A DNA stretch of 64,000 bases from Streptomyces griseoloalbus (lineage in GTDB: Bacteria; Actinomycetota; Actinomycetes; Streptomycetales; Streptomycetaceae). The stretch is from positions 124,001 to 188,000 of the forward strand of contig BMUD01000004.1 of NCBI GenBank assembly GCA_014650015.1, read 5' to 3'. This document shows, in pieces, positions 1 through 8,151 of this stretch. How positions within the stretch are numbered: the stretch's first letter is position 1; each line of letters starts with the position of its first letter. The translations under genes were made by a program, and so were the position numbers. Under the pieces are notes generated by a model. The model had not been told where the DNA came from, made no database searches, and saw nothing but the letters and a program-made list of their open reading frames with translations.

Positions 1-112
1 ACCATGCGTGGCTCCCTCGGGGCGGGGGCGCCCGGCGCGCCCCCGCGGCGGCCGGCTCGGCGACCCGCCAATGATCACGCTCCGTGAGGAAACCAACCAC
101 CCGTTCGATTCG

Positions 113-118
113 TATAAG
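113..118 (+). promoter_or_regulatory. possible -10 box upstream of the graspetide precursor
   Basis: TATAAG lies in a short AT-richer stretch of an otherwise very GC-rich region, about 90 bases upstream of the precursor start. No convincing -35 box is visible at the usual distance, so this is only a candidate promoter for the two-gene graspetide operon. Confidence 0.25.
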
Positions 119-207
119 TCTCTGGAAGCCAAAAGAAGTCGGCGGACCACGCGACGGCGCCCCGTGGGCCGTCGCCTGATCGGCGCAGCACCGACGAGGG
201 AGAGACG

Positions 208-399
208 ATGCAACCGTTCGCGCTCAACTACGCACGTCCGGCAGTGGAGTTGGCCGTTGCCACTCCGTACGCGTATGACTCCGGACTGCAGTTGAACGTA
301 CTCGGCGACGGACGGATCGCGGCCTGCGACCTCGCGCTGTTGCGTGAGGTGGGGACGACGACGTCCACTGCGGGCTCCAAGACCCACTTCGACGACTGA
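208..399 (+). CDS. tgmA: putative ATP-grasp-modified RiPP (graspetide) precursor
   Basis: This 63-residue peptide matches the actinobacterial ATP-grasp target peptide family. The leader begins with an F-x-L-N-Y-A-R-P motif (residues 4-10), followed by a Y-x-Y-D segment near 21-24 and Q-L-N-V-L-x-D-G. The C-terminal core (about residues 50-63) is rich in Thr, Ser and Lys and ends in His-Phe-Asp-Asp, giving hydroxyl donors and acidic acceptors for macrolactone formation. The ATG follows a GAGGGAGA ribosome binding site. The ATP-grasp ligase starts 16 bases after the stop, so both are probably co-transcribed. One Cys at residue 39 lies in the leader. The product is predicted to be a side-chain-to-side-chain cross-linked peptide; ring pattern cannot be read from sequence. 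Confidence 0.85.
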   Translation: MQPFALNYARPAVELAVATPYAYDSGLQLNVLGDGRIAACDLALLREVGTTTSTAGSKTHFDD

Positions 400-415
400 A
401 CGCGGACCGTAGACC

Positions 416-1399
416 ATGACCGTGCTGATCCTCACCAGTGAGGAGGATGTGACCGCCGACATGGTGGTGGTCCATCTGAACGGCTTCGGAGTGCCGGTGG
501 TTCGCCTCGATCCCGCCGATCTGACCGACGGCGTCTCGCTGTCCGGCGAGTACGTCCACGGCCGCTTCCGCGGCCATCTCTCCGCCGGAGGACGGCTGGT
601 GAGCATCGGCGGGCTGCGGTCCGTGTGGGTGCGCCGGCCGGGCACGCCGGCCGGCCGCGCGCCGCAGCCGTCGGCGTGGCTGACCGAGGAGGCCTCGCAG
701 GCGCTCTACGGCATGCTGCGGGGCTGCGACGCGCGCTGGATGAACCACCCGGACGCGGCCCGGCAGGCCCGCCACAAGCCGTGGCAGCTGCGGCTGGCCC
801 AGCGCTGCGGCCTGCCCGTGCCCGCCACGGTGATCACCACGTTTCCGCGCGCCGCGCGGGAGTTCGCCGAGCGCTTCCCGGATCTGGTGGTCAAGCCGGT
901 GTCGGGGGCGCATCCGCAGGATCCGCCCCGGGCCGTGCCGACCAGCCGGGTGGCGCCGGACACGGACTTCTCCGCGGTCGCGTTCGGGCCGACGCTGCTC
1001 CAGCGGCGGATCGCCAAGCGGGCCGACATCCGGCTCACCGTGGTGGGCGAGCAGTTGCTGGCGGCCCGCAAGGCGACGGCCGCGGACGCGGATCCGGAGG
1101 AGGTGGATGTGCGGTTCGCCACACCCGGCTCGCCCTGGGAGCCGGTGGAGGTCCCGGCGCGCACCGCCGACGCCGTCCTCGCGTATCTACGTCGGGCCGA
1201 ACTGGCGTACGGCGCTTTCGACTTCGCCGAGGACGCCGACGGGACGTGGTGGTTCCTGGAGTGCAATCAGTCGGGGCAGTTCGGGTTCGTCGAGGTGGAG
1301 ACGGGACAGCCGATCGCCCGGACCATCGCCGAGTGGCTGTCCCGCCCCATTCCCGACGAACCGGCGGAGCTCGACGAGGCCAGCAGCACGGTGCGATGA
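416..1399 (+). CDS. tgmB: ATP-grasp RiPP maturase (graspetide ligase)
   Basis: The 327-residue protein has the length and layout of TgmB-type ATP-grasp ligases. It has an N-terminal pre-ATP-grasp region starting with VLILT and an E-x-D-V-T segment, a central N-H-P-D-A-A-R motif with an L-A-Q-R-C-G-L-P-V-P segment near residues 120-140, a V-V-K-P nucleotide-binding lysine near 160, and the acidic Mg-binding motif E-C-N-Q-S-G-Q-F near 280. Such enzymes phosphorylate acidic side chains of the precursor and form omega-ester or amide links with Thr, Ser or Lys. It lies directly downstream of the precursor. The O-methyltransferase often found next is not present within the following 4 kb. Confidence 0.88.
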   Translation: MTVLILTSEEDVTADMVVVHLNGFGVPVVRLDPADLTDGVSLSGEYVHGRFRGHLSAGGRLVSIGGLRSVWVRRPGTPAGRAPQPSAWLTEEASQALYGMLRGCDARWMNHPDAARQARHKPWQLRLAQRCGLPVPATVITTFPRAAREFAERFPDLVVKPVSGAHPQDPPRAVPTSRVAPDTDFSAVAFGPTLLQRRIAKRADIRLTVVGEQLLAARKATAADADPEEVDVRFATPGSPWEPVEVPARTADAVLAYLRRAELAYGAFDFAEDADGTWWFLECNQSGQFGFVEVETGQPIARTIAEWLSRPIPDEPAELDEASSTVR

Positions 1400-1419
1400 G
1401 CGACCGTCACCGCACGGGG

Positions 1420-1635
1420 TCAGTGCGTCCTCGGTCCGGGCAGCATCGCGGCGCGCTGCCAGCCGTTGCCCGGGGACTGCGGCCGGTCGAGGCCGGGGGC
1501 GTAACCGGGGGACTGCAGAGGCCGCATGACCAGCTCCAGTTCCCTGCTCACGCGTTCGGCCTCGCGGCGAACCTGCGCGGGCACGTCGCCGCACTCCGCG
1601 ATGAGTCGGTCGTAGATGGGGGAATCCTGGAACAC
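1420..1635 (-). CDS. small conserved hypothetical protein
   Basis: A 71-residue product with GTG start. Its first half (D-S-P-I-Y-D-R-L-I-A, then G-D-V-P-A-Q-V-R-R-E-A-E-R) looks like a small family often seen in Streptomyces; the second half is proline- and glycine-rich and less ordered. No membrane segment or catalytic motif is visible and no clear ribosome binding site precedes the start. It converges on the graspetide operon. Function unknown. Confidence 0.5.
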   Translation of the reverse strand: MFQDSPIYDRLIAECGDVPAQVRREAERVSRELELVMRPLQSPGYAPGLDRPQSPGNGWQRAAMLPGPRTH

Positions 1636-1807
1636 CCGACAACGTGCCTTTCTGCTCGACGGCCCCGGTGCGGGGACGCAACTGCCGAGTGTAAGCGCCC
1701 GTCCACCGTGACGTGGGAATTCCCCGGGACGAGTGATGCGGAACGGTCACCGCGCATCTGCCGCCCAGAGCGGTGACAGGGAGCGGGGCCGGGGCGGGGG
1801 TGGGCCG

Positions 1808-2296
1808 TCAGGCCCCCGTCGTCGAGCCGGGGCGGACGATCATCAGGACCGTGACGGTCGCCCACAACAGGTTGAACACCCCGGTGAACATCGCGAGTTG
1901 TACGGTGCTCTGCCGGTCGACGGGCCGGTGCTCGTTCAGCTGCCCGATGAGTTCGTCCTGGCGGGGCAGCACGAAGGCGAGGAGGACGCCGGCGGCCGCG
2001 GCGGTCAGGGCGATCGAGGTGACGAGCCAGCCGTCGCCCAGGACGCCCATCGCGAGGGCGGTGGCGAGGCCGAAGAGGGGCACGACGATCCCTATGCGGG
2101 CGTAGACCCGGCAGATGCGGTGGAGCAGTGCGACGGTGGTCACGGCCGTCGCGGCGGGCCCGTCGCCCTCGGCCGGGGTGGCGCGGCGCACGGCCGGCGG
2201 GAACATGCTGGCGGCGACGGTCACGGGACCGACGGCGATGATGGCGGCCAGGACGTGGAGGGACAGCAGGAGCTTGGTCACCGGGACTCTTTCCAT
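1808..2296 (-). CDS. DUF2269-like integral membrane protein
   Basis: The 162-residue protein has about four hydrophobic helices: residues about 8-28, 68-90, 93-113 and 135-155. It begins with a short lysine-containing N terminus, and the first helix carries an L-H-V-L-A-A-I pattern typical of DUF2269 membrane proteins. No catalytic motif is evident and the role is unknown. The gene diverges from the AraC-type regulator at 2469, with about 170 bases between them, so that regulator could act on it. This is inference from position only. Confidence 0.65.
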   Translation of the reverse strand: MERVPVTKLLLSLHVLAAIIAVGPVTVAASMFPPAVRRATPAEGDGPAATAVTTVALLHRICRVYARIGIVVPLFGLATALAMGVLGDGWLVTSIALTAAAAGVLLAFVLPRQDELIGQLNEHRPVDRQSTVQLAMFTGVFNLLWATVTVLMIVRPGSTTGA

Positions 2297-2468
2297 GGTG
2301 TGATCGGCGGTGCCGGGCTCACGCTAGATGTTCGCCGGGTGATCACCCAGAGGCTGAAACGACAGGATCCAACGGATTCCCGCCAGCCCCGCCACCACGG
2401 CTTCGGCGGCTCGTCTCCCCGTCTTCCCGGTTCGGGGGCGTGGCGGGAACCCGCCTATCGTGGCGGTC

Positions 2469-3440
2469 ATGCACTCCGTGGCGATCCTGGTTCTCGATTC
2501 CGTCGTGCCGTTCGACATGGCGGCGCCCATGCAGGTCTTCGACTGGACACGGCTGCCCGACGGCCGGCATCCCTACCGGGTCCGGCTGTGCGCCGAACGG
2601 CCGGAGGTGGTCGCGGACGGCGGGTTCACCCTGCGGGTCGACCGCGGGCTGGAAGCGCTGGCGGACGCCGACACGGTCATCGTCCCGGGCCGCGCCGAGG
2701 GCGCCCCGCCGCCGTCGCCCGCCGTGCTCGCGGCGCTGCGGCAGGCGGCCGGGGCGGGCACCCGGATCGCCTCCGTGTGCGTGGGCGCCTTCGTGCTGGC
2801 CGAGGCCGGGCTGCTGGACGGACTGCGCGCCACCACGCACTGGGTGGCCGCCGACCAGCTCGCCCGCGCCTTTCCGCGCGTCGAGGTGCAGCCCGACGTG
2901 CTCTATGTCGACAACGGACAGATCCTCACCTCGGCCGGCGCCGCCGCCGCGCTGGACATGTGCCTGCACATGATCCGCCGGGACCTGGGCTCGGCCGTGG
3001 CCGCGAACGCCGCCCGGATGTCGGTCATGCCGCTGGAGCGGGAGGGCGGCCAGGCCCAGTTCATCGTGCACGAGCACCCGCCCGTGCCCCGTGGCTCGGC
3101 CCTGGAACCCCTGCTGGACTGGATCGAGGACAACCTGGCGCACGAGGTCACGCTCGGGGCGATGGCCGCCCGCGCCGGTATGAGCGAGCGCACCTTCAGC
3201 CGCCGTTTCCGGGAGCAGACGGGCACCACGCCGCTGCAGTGGCTGCTGCGCGCGCGGGTGCGGCGCGCCCAGTATCTGCTGGAGAACAGCGACTGCACGG
3301 TCGAACGGATCGCCCAGCAGTCCGGCTTCGGGTCGCCCACGGCGTTCCGTGAACGGTTCCGCAAGGTGGTGGGCACCACGCCGTACGCCTATCGCTCGAC
3401 GTTCAACGGGAGGCGTGCCGTCACCACGAGCGGCTCGTAG
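2469..3440 (+). CDS. GlxA-family AraC-type transcriptional regulator
   Basis: The 323-residue protein has an N-terminal DJ-1/PfpI-like domain (residues about 3-165), with the nucleophile-elbow-like S-V-C-V-G-A-F segment and the T-T-H-W motif characteristic of GlxA-type regulators. A C-terminal AraC-type double helix-turn-helix spans about 215-310, with F-S-R-R-F-R-E-Q-T-G-T-T-P and the second helix pair ending in F-R-K-V-V-G-T-T-P. Such proteins bind DNA as activators; ligands are rarely known. The ATG at 2469 was preferred over an in-frame GTG nine bases upstream because it begins at the conserved H-S-V-A-I-L-V-L-D start. Confidence 0.85.
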   Translation: MHSVAILVLDSVVPFDMAAPMQVFDWTRLPDGRHPYRVRLCAERPEVVADGGFTLRVDRGLEALADADTVIVPGRAEGAPPPSPAVLAALRQAAGAGTRIASVCVGAFVLAEAGLLDGLRATTHWVAADQLARAFPRVEVQPDVLYVDNGQILTSAGAAAALDMCLHMIRRDLGSAVAANAARMSVMPLEREGGQAQFIVHEHPPVPRGSALEPLLDWIEDNLAHEVTLGAMAARAGMSERTFSRRFREQTGTTPLQWLLRARVRRAQYLLENSDCTVERIAQQSGFGSPTAFRERFRKVVGTTPYAYRSTFNGRRAVTTSGS

Positions 3441-3482
3441 CGGAAGGGGGCGGCCCGGTGGCTCAGACGCTCGACGACAGCG

Positions 3483-3740
3483 TCAGGAAGCCAGGGGCAG
3501 GCCACCCTCCCCGCCCGCCTCCGGGGTCCGGCCGTTGGTGGGCCGTGCCCCGACGAGCAGGGCGTCCGCCTGGGCGATGGCGTCGTGAACGCCGGGCGTG
3601 CCCATCATCACGCAGAGCCGGTGACTGACATCCTCGAGTTCCCGCGCCGCCGCCGGCGAATGTCGCTCCGCCTGAGCGATCTGCAGCGTCGCGTACCGCG
3701 TCAGCAGCTGTCTGACGACCTTTGGGTCGGTTACGAGCAC
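3483..3740 (-). CDS. DUF5133 domain-containing protein
   Basis: An 85-residue protein matching the short DUF5133 family of Streptomyces: V-L-V-T-D-P-K-V-V-R at the start, an R-Y-A-T-L-Q-I-A-Q-A-E-R helix and an E-D-V-S-H-R-L-C-V-M-M-G-T segment with a conserved Cys near residue 46. The GTG at 3740 was chosen over an upstream ATG at 3809 because an AGAGAGGGG ribosome binding site sits just before it and the family normally starts at this V-L-V-x-D-P motif. Function unknown; some family members sit near regulatory genes. Confidence 0.7.
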   Translation of the reverse strand: MLVTDPKVVRQLLTRYATLQIAQAERHSPAAARELEDVSHRLCVMMGTPGVHDAIAQADALLVGARPTNGRTPEAGGEGGLPLAS

Positions 3741-3852
3741 GAAGCGCCCCTCTCTGGTTTTCGCTGCGTATGCCCGAACCAGGCGGAAGCACTCACCCCA
3801 TTCAGTCACCTGACCGAAATTGACCGAAAACTGTCGCCCGCTGACCGGAGTG

Positions 3853-5622
3853 TCAGGCGACCTGGCCGCTGTGCAGCGCCGTGTACGCCCCGCCCCGGCG
3901 CAGCAGGTCCTCGTGGGTGCCGATCTCCTGGATCCGGCCGTCCGCCATCACCACGATCCGGTCGGCGCCGCGCACGGTGGACAGCCGGTGTGCCACGACG
4001 AACGTGGTGCGCCCGCGCAGCAGCCGCGCCAGGGCCTCCTGCACCAGGGCCTCCGAGCGGGTGTCCAGCGCCGACGTCGCCTCGTCGAGGACCAGCACCT
4101 TGGGGTCCCGGATCAGGGCGCGGGCGATGGCCAGGCGCTGCCGCTGCCCGCCGGACAGCCGGGCGCCGCGTTCCCCGACGAGGGTGTCGAGGCCCTGGGG
4201 CAACCGGTCGACGAACTCCAGCGCGTTGGCGTCGCGCAGCGCGGCCCGCACCGTCTCCTCGTCGGCGTCGTCCATGCCGTAGGCGACGTTCTCCCGGACG
4301 GTGCCGTCGAACATGATCGACTCCTGGGGCACCACCGACAGGAAGCGCCGGTAGGTGCGCAGGTCGAGGCTGTTCATGTCGGTCCCGTCGAGCAGCAGCC
4401 GGCCCGAGGTCGGGCGGATGAAGCCGATGACGAGGTTGAGCACCGTGGACTTGCCCGCCCCCGAGGCGCCCACCAGAGCGATGGTCTCCCCCGGAGCGAC
4501 ATCGAGGGTGAAGTCGCGCACGGCGGGACGGCCGTCGCTCTCGTACGCGAGGCCGACGTTCTCGAAACCGATCGCGCCGCGCAGGGCGGTGAGCTCCGCC
4601 TTGCCCTCGTTGTCCTCCAGTTCGGGAGCCTGGAGGACCTCGCCGACCGAGCGGACGGACTCCAGACCCTTGGTGATGACCGGGGCCAGACCGGCCAGCG
4701 TGGTCGTCGAGTTGGTGAGCGTGGTCAGGAAGGCGCTGAGCATCACGACGTCGCCCGCGGTGACGCCCCAGACGTCGTAGTACGAGATCAGCGCGGCGCC
4801 GGCCAGCACCAGCACCCCCACCACGTTGAGGACCACCCAGGCCAGCGATCCGAACCGGCCGTTGACCAGGTCCAGGCGCATCCCGGAGGTGAGCAGCCGC
4901 TTCAGGGTGCCGTCCATCCGGCGCAGCGCCTTGCCTTCCAGGCCGTGGGCGCGGGTGACGGGAATGAGCCGCGTCATCTCCGTCACCCGGGAGGACAGCG
5001 CCTCCACCTCGTGGCGGAAGTGCTCGTTGTGCGTGCGCAGCCGGGCCCGGAGCCGGGCGACGAGCAGGGCCGCGGCGGGCACGACGATCAGGAAGACGGG
5101 AAGGAACTCCGGGGTGCGGATCGCGATGATGACGAATCCGCCGGTGAGCACGGTGAGTGCGCCGAGCCCGATCTCCGCGGTCTGCTGGACCATCTGCTCC
5201 ACGGTCTCCACGTCCCGGACGACCTTCGCCTGGAGCACGCCGGCGCTGACGCGGGAGTGGTAGCCGATGGAGAGCTGCTGCATGCGGGTGCACAGGGCGG
5301 AGCGCAGGGCCGTGCCCATGCGGCGGACGCTGCCGTACAGCAGACGGACGTACAGCACGTGCAGCGGATAGTTGACCAGCAGGATGAACATGATGACGCC
5401 GGTGCTGGTCCAGAGCCGGGAGATCGGCTGGTGCTGCACGACGGTGTCGATGATGGACGCGGTGATCAGCGGCAGCAGCCAGACGGGACTGTGCTTGACG
5501 GTGAAGACGACGACGGCGCCGGCCAGCCGGCGGCGGTCCGCCCGGAGGAGATAGGCGAGGGTGCGGATCGGATGCTCGCCCCGGTAACGGTGGTCGAGCG
5601 GTCTTTCCAGCGACGTCGCCAT
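3853..5622 (-). CDS. ABC transporter, fused permease and ATPase
   Basis: A 589-residue half-transporter of the exporter type. The N-terminal half (about 25-315) holds the six-helix transmembrane domain. The C-terminal nucleotide-binding domain has Walker A G-A-S-G-A-G-K-S-T near 380, signature L-S-G-G-Q-R-Q-R near 480 and Walker B V-L-V-L-D-E-A-T-S near 500, followed by the H-loop V-V-A-H-R-L. Such proteins act as homo- or heterodimers exporting lipids, peptides or drugs; the substrate is not evident. The ATG at 5622 follows a GGGGAGGA ribosome binding site; an upstream start would add an unconserved tail. No partner gene is adjacent. Confidence 0.88.
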   Translation of the reverse strand: MATSLERPLDHRYRGEHPIRTLAYLLRADRRRLAGAVVVFTVKHSPVWLLPLITASIIDTVVQHQPISRLWTSTGVIMFILLVNYPLHVLYVRLLYGSVRRMGTALRSALCTRMQQLSIGYHSRVSAGVLQAKVVRDVETVEQMVQQTAEIGLGALTVLTGGFVIIAIRTPEFLPVFLIVVPAAALLVARLRARLRTHNEHFRHEVEALSSRVTEMTRLIPVTRAHGLEGKALRRMDGTLKRLLTSGMRLDLVNGRFGSLAWVVLNVVGVLVLAGAALISYYDVWGVTAGDVVMLSAFLTTLTNSTTTLAGLAPVITKGLESVRSVGEVLQAPELEDNEGKAELTALRGAIGFENVGLAYESDGRPAVRDFTLDVAPGETIALVGASGAGKSTVLNLVIGFIRPTSGRLLLDGTDMNSLDLRTYRRFLSVVPQESIMFDGTVRENVAYGMDDADEETVRAALRDANALEFVDRLPQGLDTLVGERGARLSGGQRQRLAIARALIRDPKVLVLDEATSALDTRSEALVQEALARLLRGRTTFVVAHRLSTVRGADRIVVMADGRIQEIGTHEDLLRRGGAYTALHSGQVA

Positions 5623-5753
5623 CAGTGGTGGTCCTCCCCGGTGAGCCGGCGTGTGCAGTAAGCGCTTTCTCGCCTTGCGTGCCCGGAGTACACCAGGCAC
5701 GCGAGGTGTTTCGTCGGCGGCGTCCACCGCCTGAGACGGGCCGCGCCGGCCCT

Positions 5754-5926
5754 GGGCCTGTCCGACCGTTCCCGCTGTTGCCCGAGGGACGGCTCCGCGG
5801 CGTCGGGTGCGTGCTCTCGGCGTGCCGGCCCCTGGCCCTCGTCCTGGAGGTACGTGGGTCAGGGGCCGGTGCGGTGAGAGTGCGTGCCTGGCGTCGCGGA
5901 GCAGACGGGAAGGGTCGGACAGGCCC
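5754..5926. repeat. palindromic MITE-like repeat, copy 1
   Basis: A 173-bp imperfect palindrome fills the space between the ABC exporter and the aldo/keto reductase. Its ends, 5754-5767 and 5913-5926, are a perfect 14-bp inverted repeat. Inner arms GTGCGTGCTCTCGGCG and its near-complement face a central stem around 5827-5872 built on GGCCCCTGG. The same arms occur in the element at 45446-45617. It ends three bases before the reductase stop codon, so it may also act as a terminator. It has no coding capacity. Confidence 0.75.
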
Positions 5927-5928
5927 TC

Positions 5929-6786
5929 TCAGGCGGCGTCCAGCTCCGCAACGTCCTCGGCCGTCAGCACGAGGTCCGCCGCGCCGATCGAGTCACGGAT
6001 CGACTCCGGCCGGCTCGCTCCCGGGATCGGTACGACGACCGGCGACTTGGCGAGCATCCAGGCGAGGCACACCTGGTGCGCGCTCACCCCGTGCGCCCGG
6101 GCGATCCGCGCGAACGGAGCGTGGGTGGCGGCGAGTTCACCGGCCCGGGAGATGCCGCCGAAGGGGCTCCAGGGCAGGAACGCGATGCCGAGCTCGTCGC
6201 ACAGGCGCAGCTCCGGCTCGCTGGAGCGGAAGGCCGGGGAGAACTGGTTCTGTACGGAGACCAGCCGGCCGCCGAGGATCTCGTCGGCCTGCCGGATCTG
6301 CTCCGGGTCGGCGTTGGAGATGCCGGCCATGCGGATCTTTCCCTCGTCCAGCAGCTCGCGCAGGGCGCCGACGGACTCCGCGTACGGGACACGGGGGTCG
6401 GGCCGGTGGAACTGGTACAGGCCGATGGCCTCCACCCCGAGCCGGCGCAGGGACGCCTCGCACGCGCTCTTCAGATGTGCGGGGCTGCCGTCCCTCGTCC
6501 AACTGCCGTCACCGGGGCGCAGATGACCGCCCTTGGTGGCGACCAGGACGTCGCCACCCCGCTCGTGGGAGGCGAGGGCCTTGGCGATCAGGGTCTCGTT
6601 GTGGCCGACCTCGTCGGCACCCACGTGGTAGGCGTCCGCTGTGTCGATCAGCGTGACGCCTGCGTCCAGGGCGGCGTGGAGGGTGGCCAGGGAGCGGGCC
6701 TCGTCCGGGCGCCCCTCGATCGACATGGGCATGGCGCCCAGTCCGATGGCGCTGACCTCGACGTCACCGATACGGCGGGTGTGCAT
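5929..6786 (-). CDS. aldo/keto reductase
   Basis: A 285-residue (alpha/beta)8 NADPH-dependent oxidoreductase. The catalytic tetrad is visible: Asp in D-T-A-D-A-Y near residue 48, Tyr three residues later, Lys in V-A-T-K-G-G near 80 and His in Q-F-H-R-P-D-P near 120. A C-terminal segment with V-V-P-I-P-G-A-S-R matches the NADP phosphate-binding loop of the family. The ATG at 6786 starts at the conserved R-R-I-G-D-V-E-V segment. The substrate is unknown. It reads toward the palindromic repeat, which may end its transcript. Confidence 0.85.
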   Translation of the reverse strand: MHTRRIGDVEVSAIGLGAMPMSIEGRPDEARSLATLHAALDAGVTLIDTADAYHVGADEVGHNETLIAKALASHERGGDVLVATKGGHLRPGDGSWTRDGSPAHLKSACEASLRRLGVEAIGLYQFHRPDPRVPYAESVGALRELLDEGKIRMAGISNADPEQIRQADEILGGRLVSVQNQFSPAFRSSEPELRLCDELGIAFLPWSPFGGISRAGELAATHAPFARIARAHGVSAHQVCLAWMLAKSPVVVPIPGASRPESIRDSIGAADLVLTAEDVAELDAA

Positions 6787-6922
6787 AGTGCGCGTGACCT
6801 CTTCCGGCTGTCGTTCCGCGGTCCTTGGAAGGCATGGGGAAAGCGCGTACCAGCCTGGTCGCGGTCCGGCCGGAAATCCAATAGAAGAAACCGAACGCAT
6901 TCAGCAGGCGGGGCGCTGAATC

Positions 6923-6999
6923 GGGTGCCCGCCGCCGACAGCGTCGCCGCGCGGCTGTCTCGGGCGCCCGCCGCCGGCAGCGTCGCCGCGCGGCTGTCT
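6923..6999. repeat. 38-bp tandem direct repeat
   Basis: Two copies of a 38-bp unit (6923-6960 and 6962-6999), separated by one base, differ at only two positions. They lie about 60 bases upstream of the VOC-family gene and 140 bases from the divergent aldo/keto reductase start. The unit is GC-rich and noncoding. It may be a duplication by slippage, or a double binding site for a regulator of the divergent pair. Confidence 0.8.
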
Positions 7000-7055
7000 G
7001 TGCCCGGCGTTACGCTGCGCGCAGCCGAACTTCTGCACCCTTTCGGGAGGTATGT

Positions 7056-7478
7056 ATGGCCTCGACCCTCAACCCGTATCTGAGTTTCGACGGGGACGCA
7101 CGGCAGGCGATGGAGTTCTACCAGGACGTCTTCGGCGGCGAGCTGAGCCTCCATACCTACGGCGAGTTCGGCGGGCCGGGCGCCGAGAACGCCGAGAACG
7201 CCGACAAGATCATGCACGGCATGCTGAAGACCACCGAGGGCTTCACCCTCATGGGCGCCGACATGCCGCCGGGCATGAAGCACTCACCGGGCAACACCTT
7301 CGCCGTGAGCGTCAGCGGCGAGGACGAGTCCGCGCTGCGCGGCTACTGGGACAAACTGTCCAGCGGCGGCTCGGTGTCCGTGCCGCTGGAGAAGCAGATG
7401 TGGGGGGACGTGTTCGGGATGTGCGCGGACCGCTTCGGCGTCCCCTGGATGGTCGACATCAGCCGGTCCGAGGGCTGA
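7056..7478 (+). CDS. VOC superfamily (glyoxalase/PhnB-like) protein
   Basis: A 140-residue protein starting L-N-P-Y-L-S-F-D-G with the A-M-E-F-Y-Q-D-V-F-G-G-E motif of PhnB/YkgA-type vicinal-oxygen-chelate proteins, and ending in the family motif G-D-V-F-G-M-C-A-D-R-F-G-V-P-W. Two beta-alpha-beta-beta-beta modules fit the length. Members may be metal-dependent enzymes or antibiotic-binding proteins; many have no known activity. The ATG at 7056 follows GGGAGG. Confidence 0.82.
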   Translation: MASTLNPYLSFDGDARQAMEFYQDVFGGELSLHTYGEFGGPGAENAENADKIMHGMLKTTEGFTLMGADMPPGMKHSPGNTFAVSVSGEDESALRGYWDKLSSGGSVSVPLEKQMWGDVFGMCADRFGVPWMVDISRSEG

Positions 7479-7489
7479 GCCCACCAGCG

Positions 7490-7960
7490 GACCGGCTCGG
7501 GGTCCAGCACCGCCTCCCGCGGCGGTGTTGCTCGTCCCGCAGCCGCTCCGCGGCGAACCGCACAGCGTGCTCGGCCATCGGACCGGCGTCCTGGCGGACG
7601 GCGGTCAGGCCGACGGCGTCATGCGGGACAGGCGGCTGTCGTCGTAGCCGACCAGCGACAGACCGCCGGGGACGCCGACGCCCGCCCGGGTCATGACCGT
7701 CGACGAGCCCATCGCGCACCGGTCGGCGCCCGCGAGGTCCGCGGTCGGCAGCGGCGGTCCGCCTTCGCCTTCCACCGACAGCCGACAGCCGGTGGCCGGT
7801 GGCCGGTGACTGACAGCCGGTGGCCCGTCTCGCCCCCGGACCGCTCGGTGTGCTCGCCGGGGATCACCACGGCTCGGAGTCCCGCGCGTGGCGGCGCATC
7901 GCGACCCGGCAGGCGCGCCGTCGCGCGTCCGGGCCGGGTACCGCGTCCGCCGTCGTGGGC
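7490..7960 (-). pseudogene. decayed LacI-family regulator (C-terminal half)
   Basis: Fragments of a LacI-type ligand-binding domain can be read in order on the minus strand, but in different frames: V-A-M-R-R-H, then V-V-I-P-G-E-H-T-E near 7860, then G-V-P-G-G-L-S-L-V-G-Y-D-D-S-R near 7650, then L-T-A-V-R-Q-D-A-G-P-M-A-E-H-A-V near 7600, then A-V-L-D-P-E-P-V near 7510. At least three frameshifts separate them, and no recognizable helix-turn-helix precedes them. The edges are approximate. A functional ancestor probably controlled the divergent oxidoreductase at 8152. Confidence 0.65.
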
Positions 7961-8151
7961 CGCGGCCTGCCCGACCCGTCCACCGGTGAACCCGCCCTCC
8001 GGCGTCGGCCACCCCGCGGGCTCCGCGGCTCCCGGTGACCGGCTGTTGACATCACCTTTCGACAGGATCATCGTGCTGACCCGGAGCACGTCGGGAGAGC
8101 GCGGGGACAGACGGTCCGGCGGCGGACGCCGGCCCCAAGAGAGGCGGCGGC

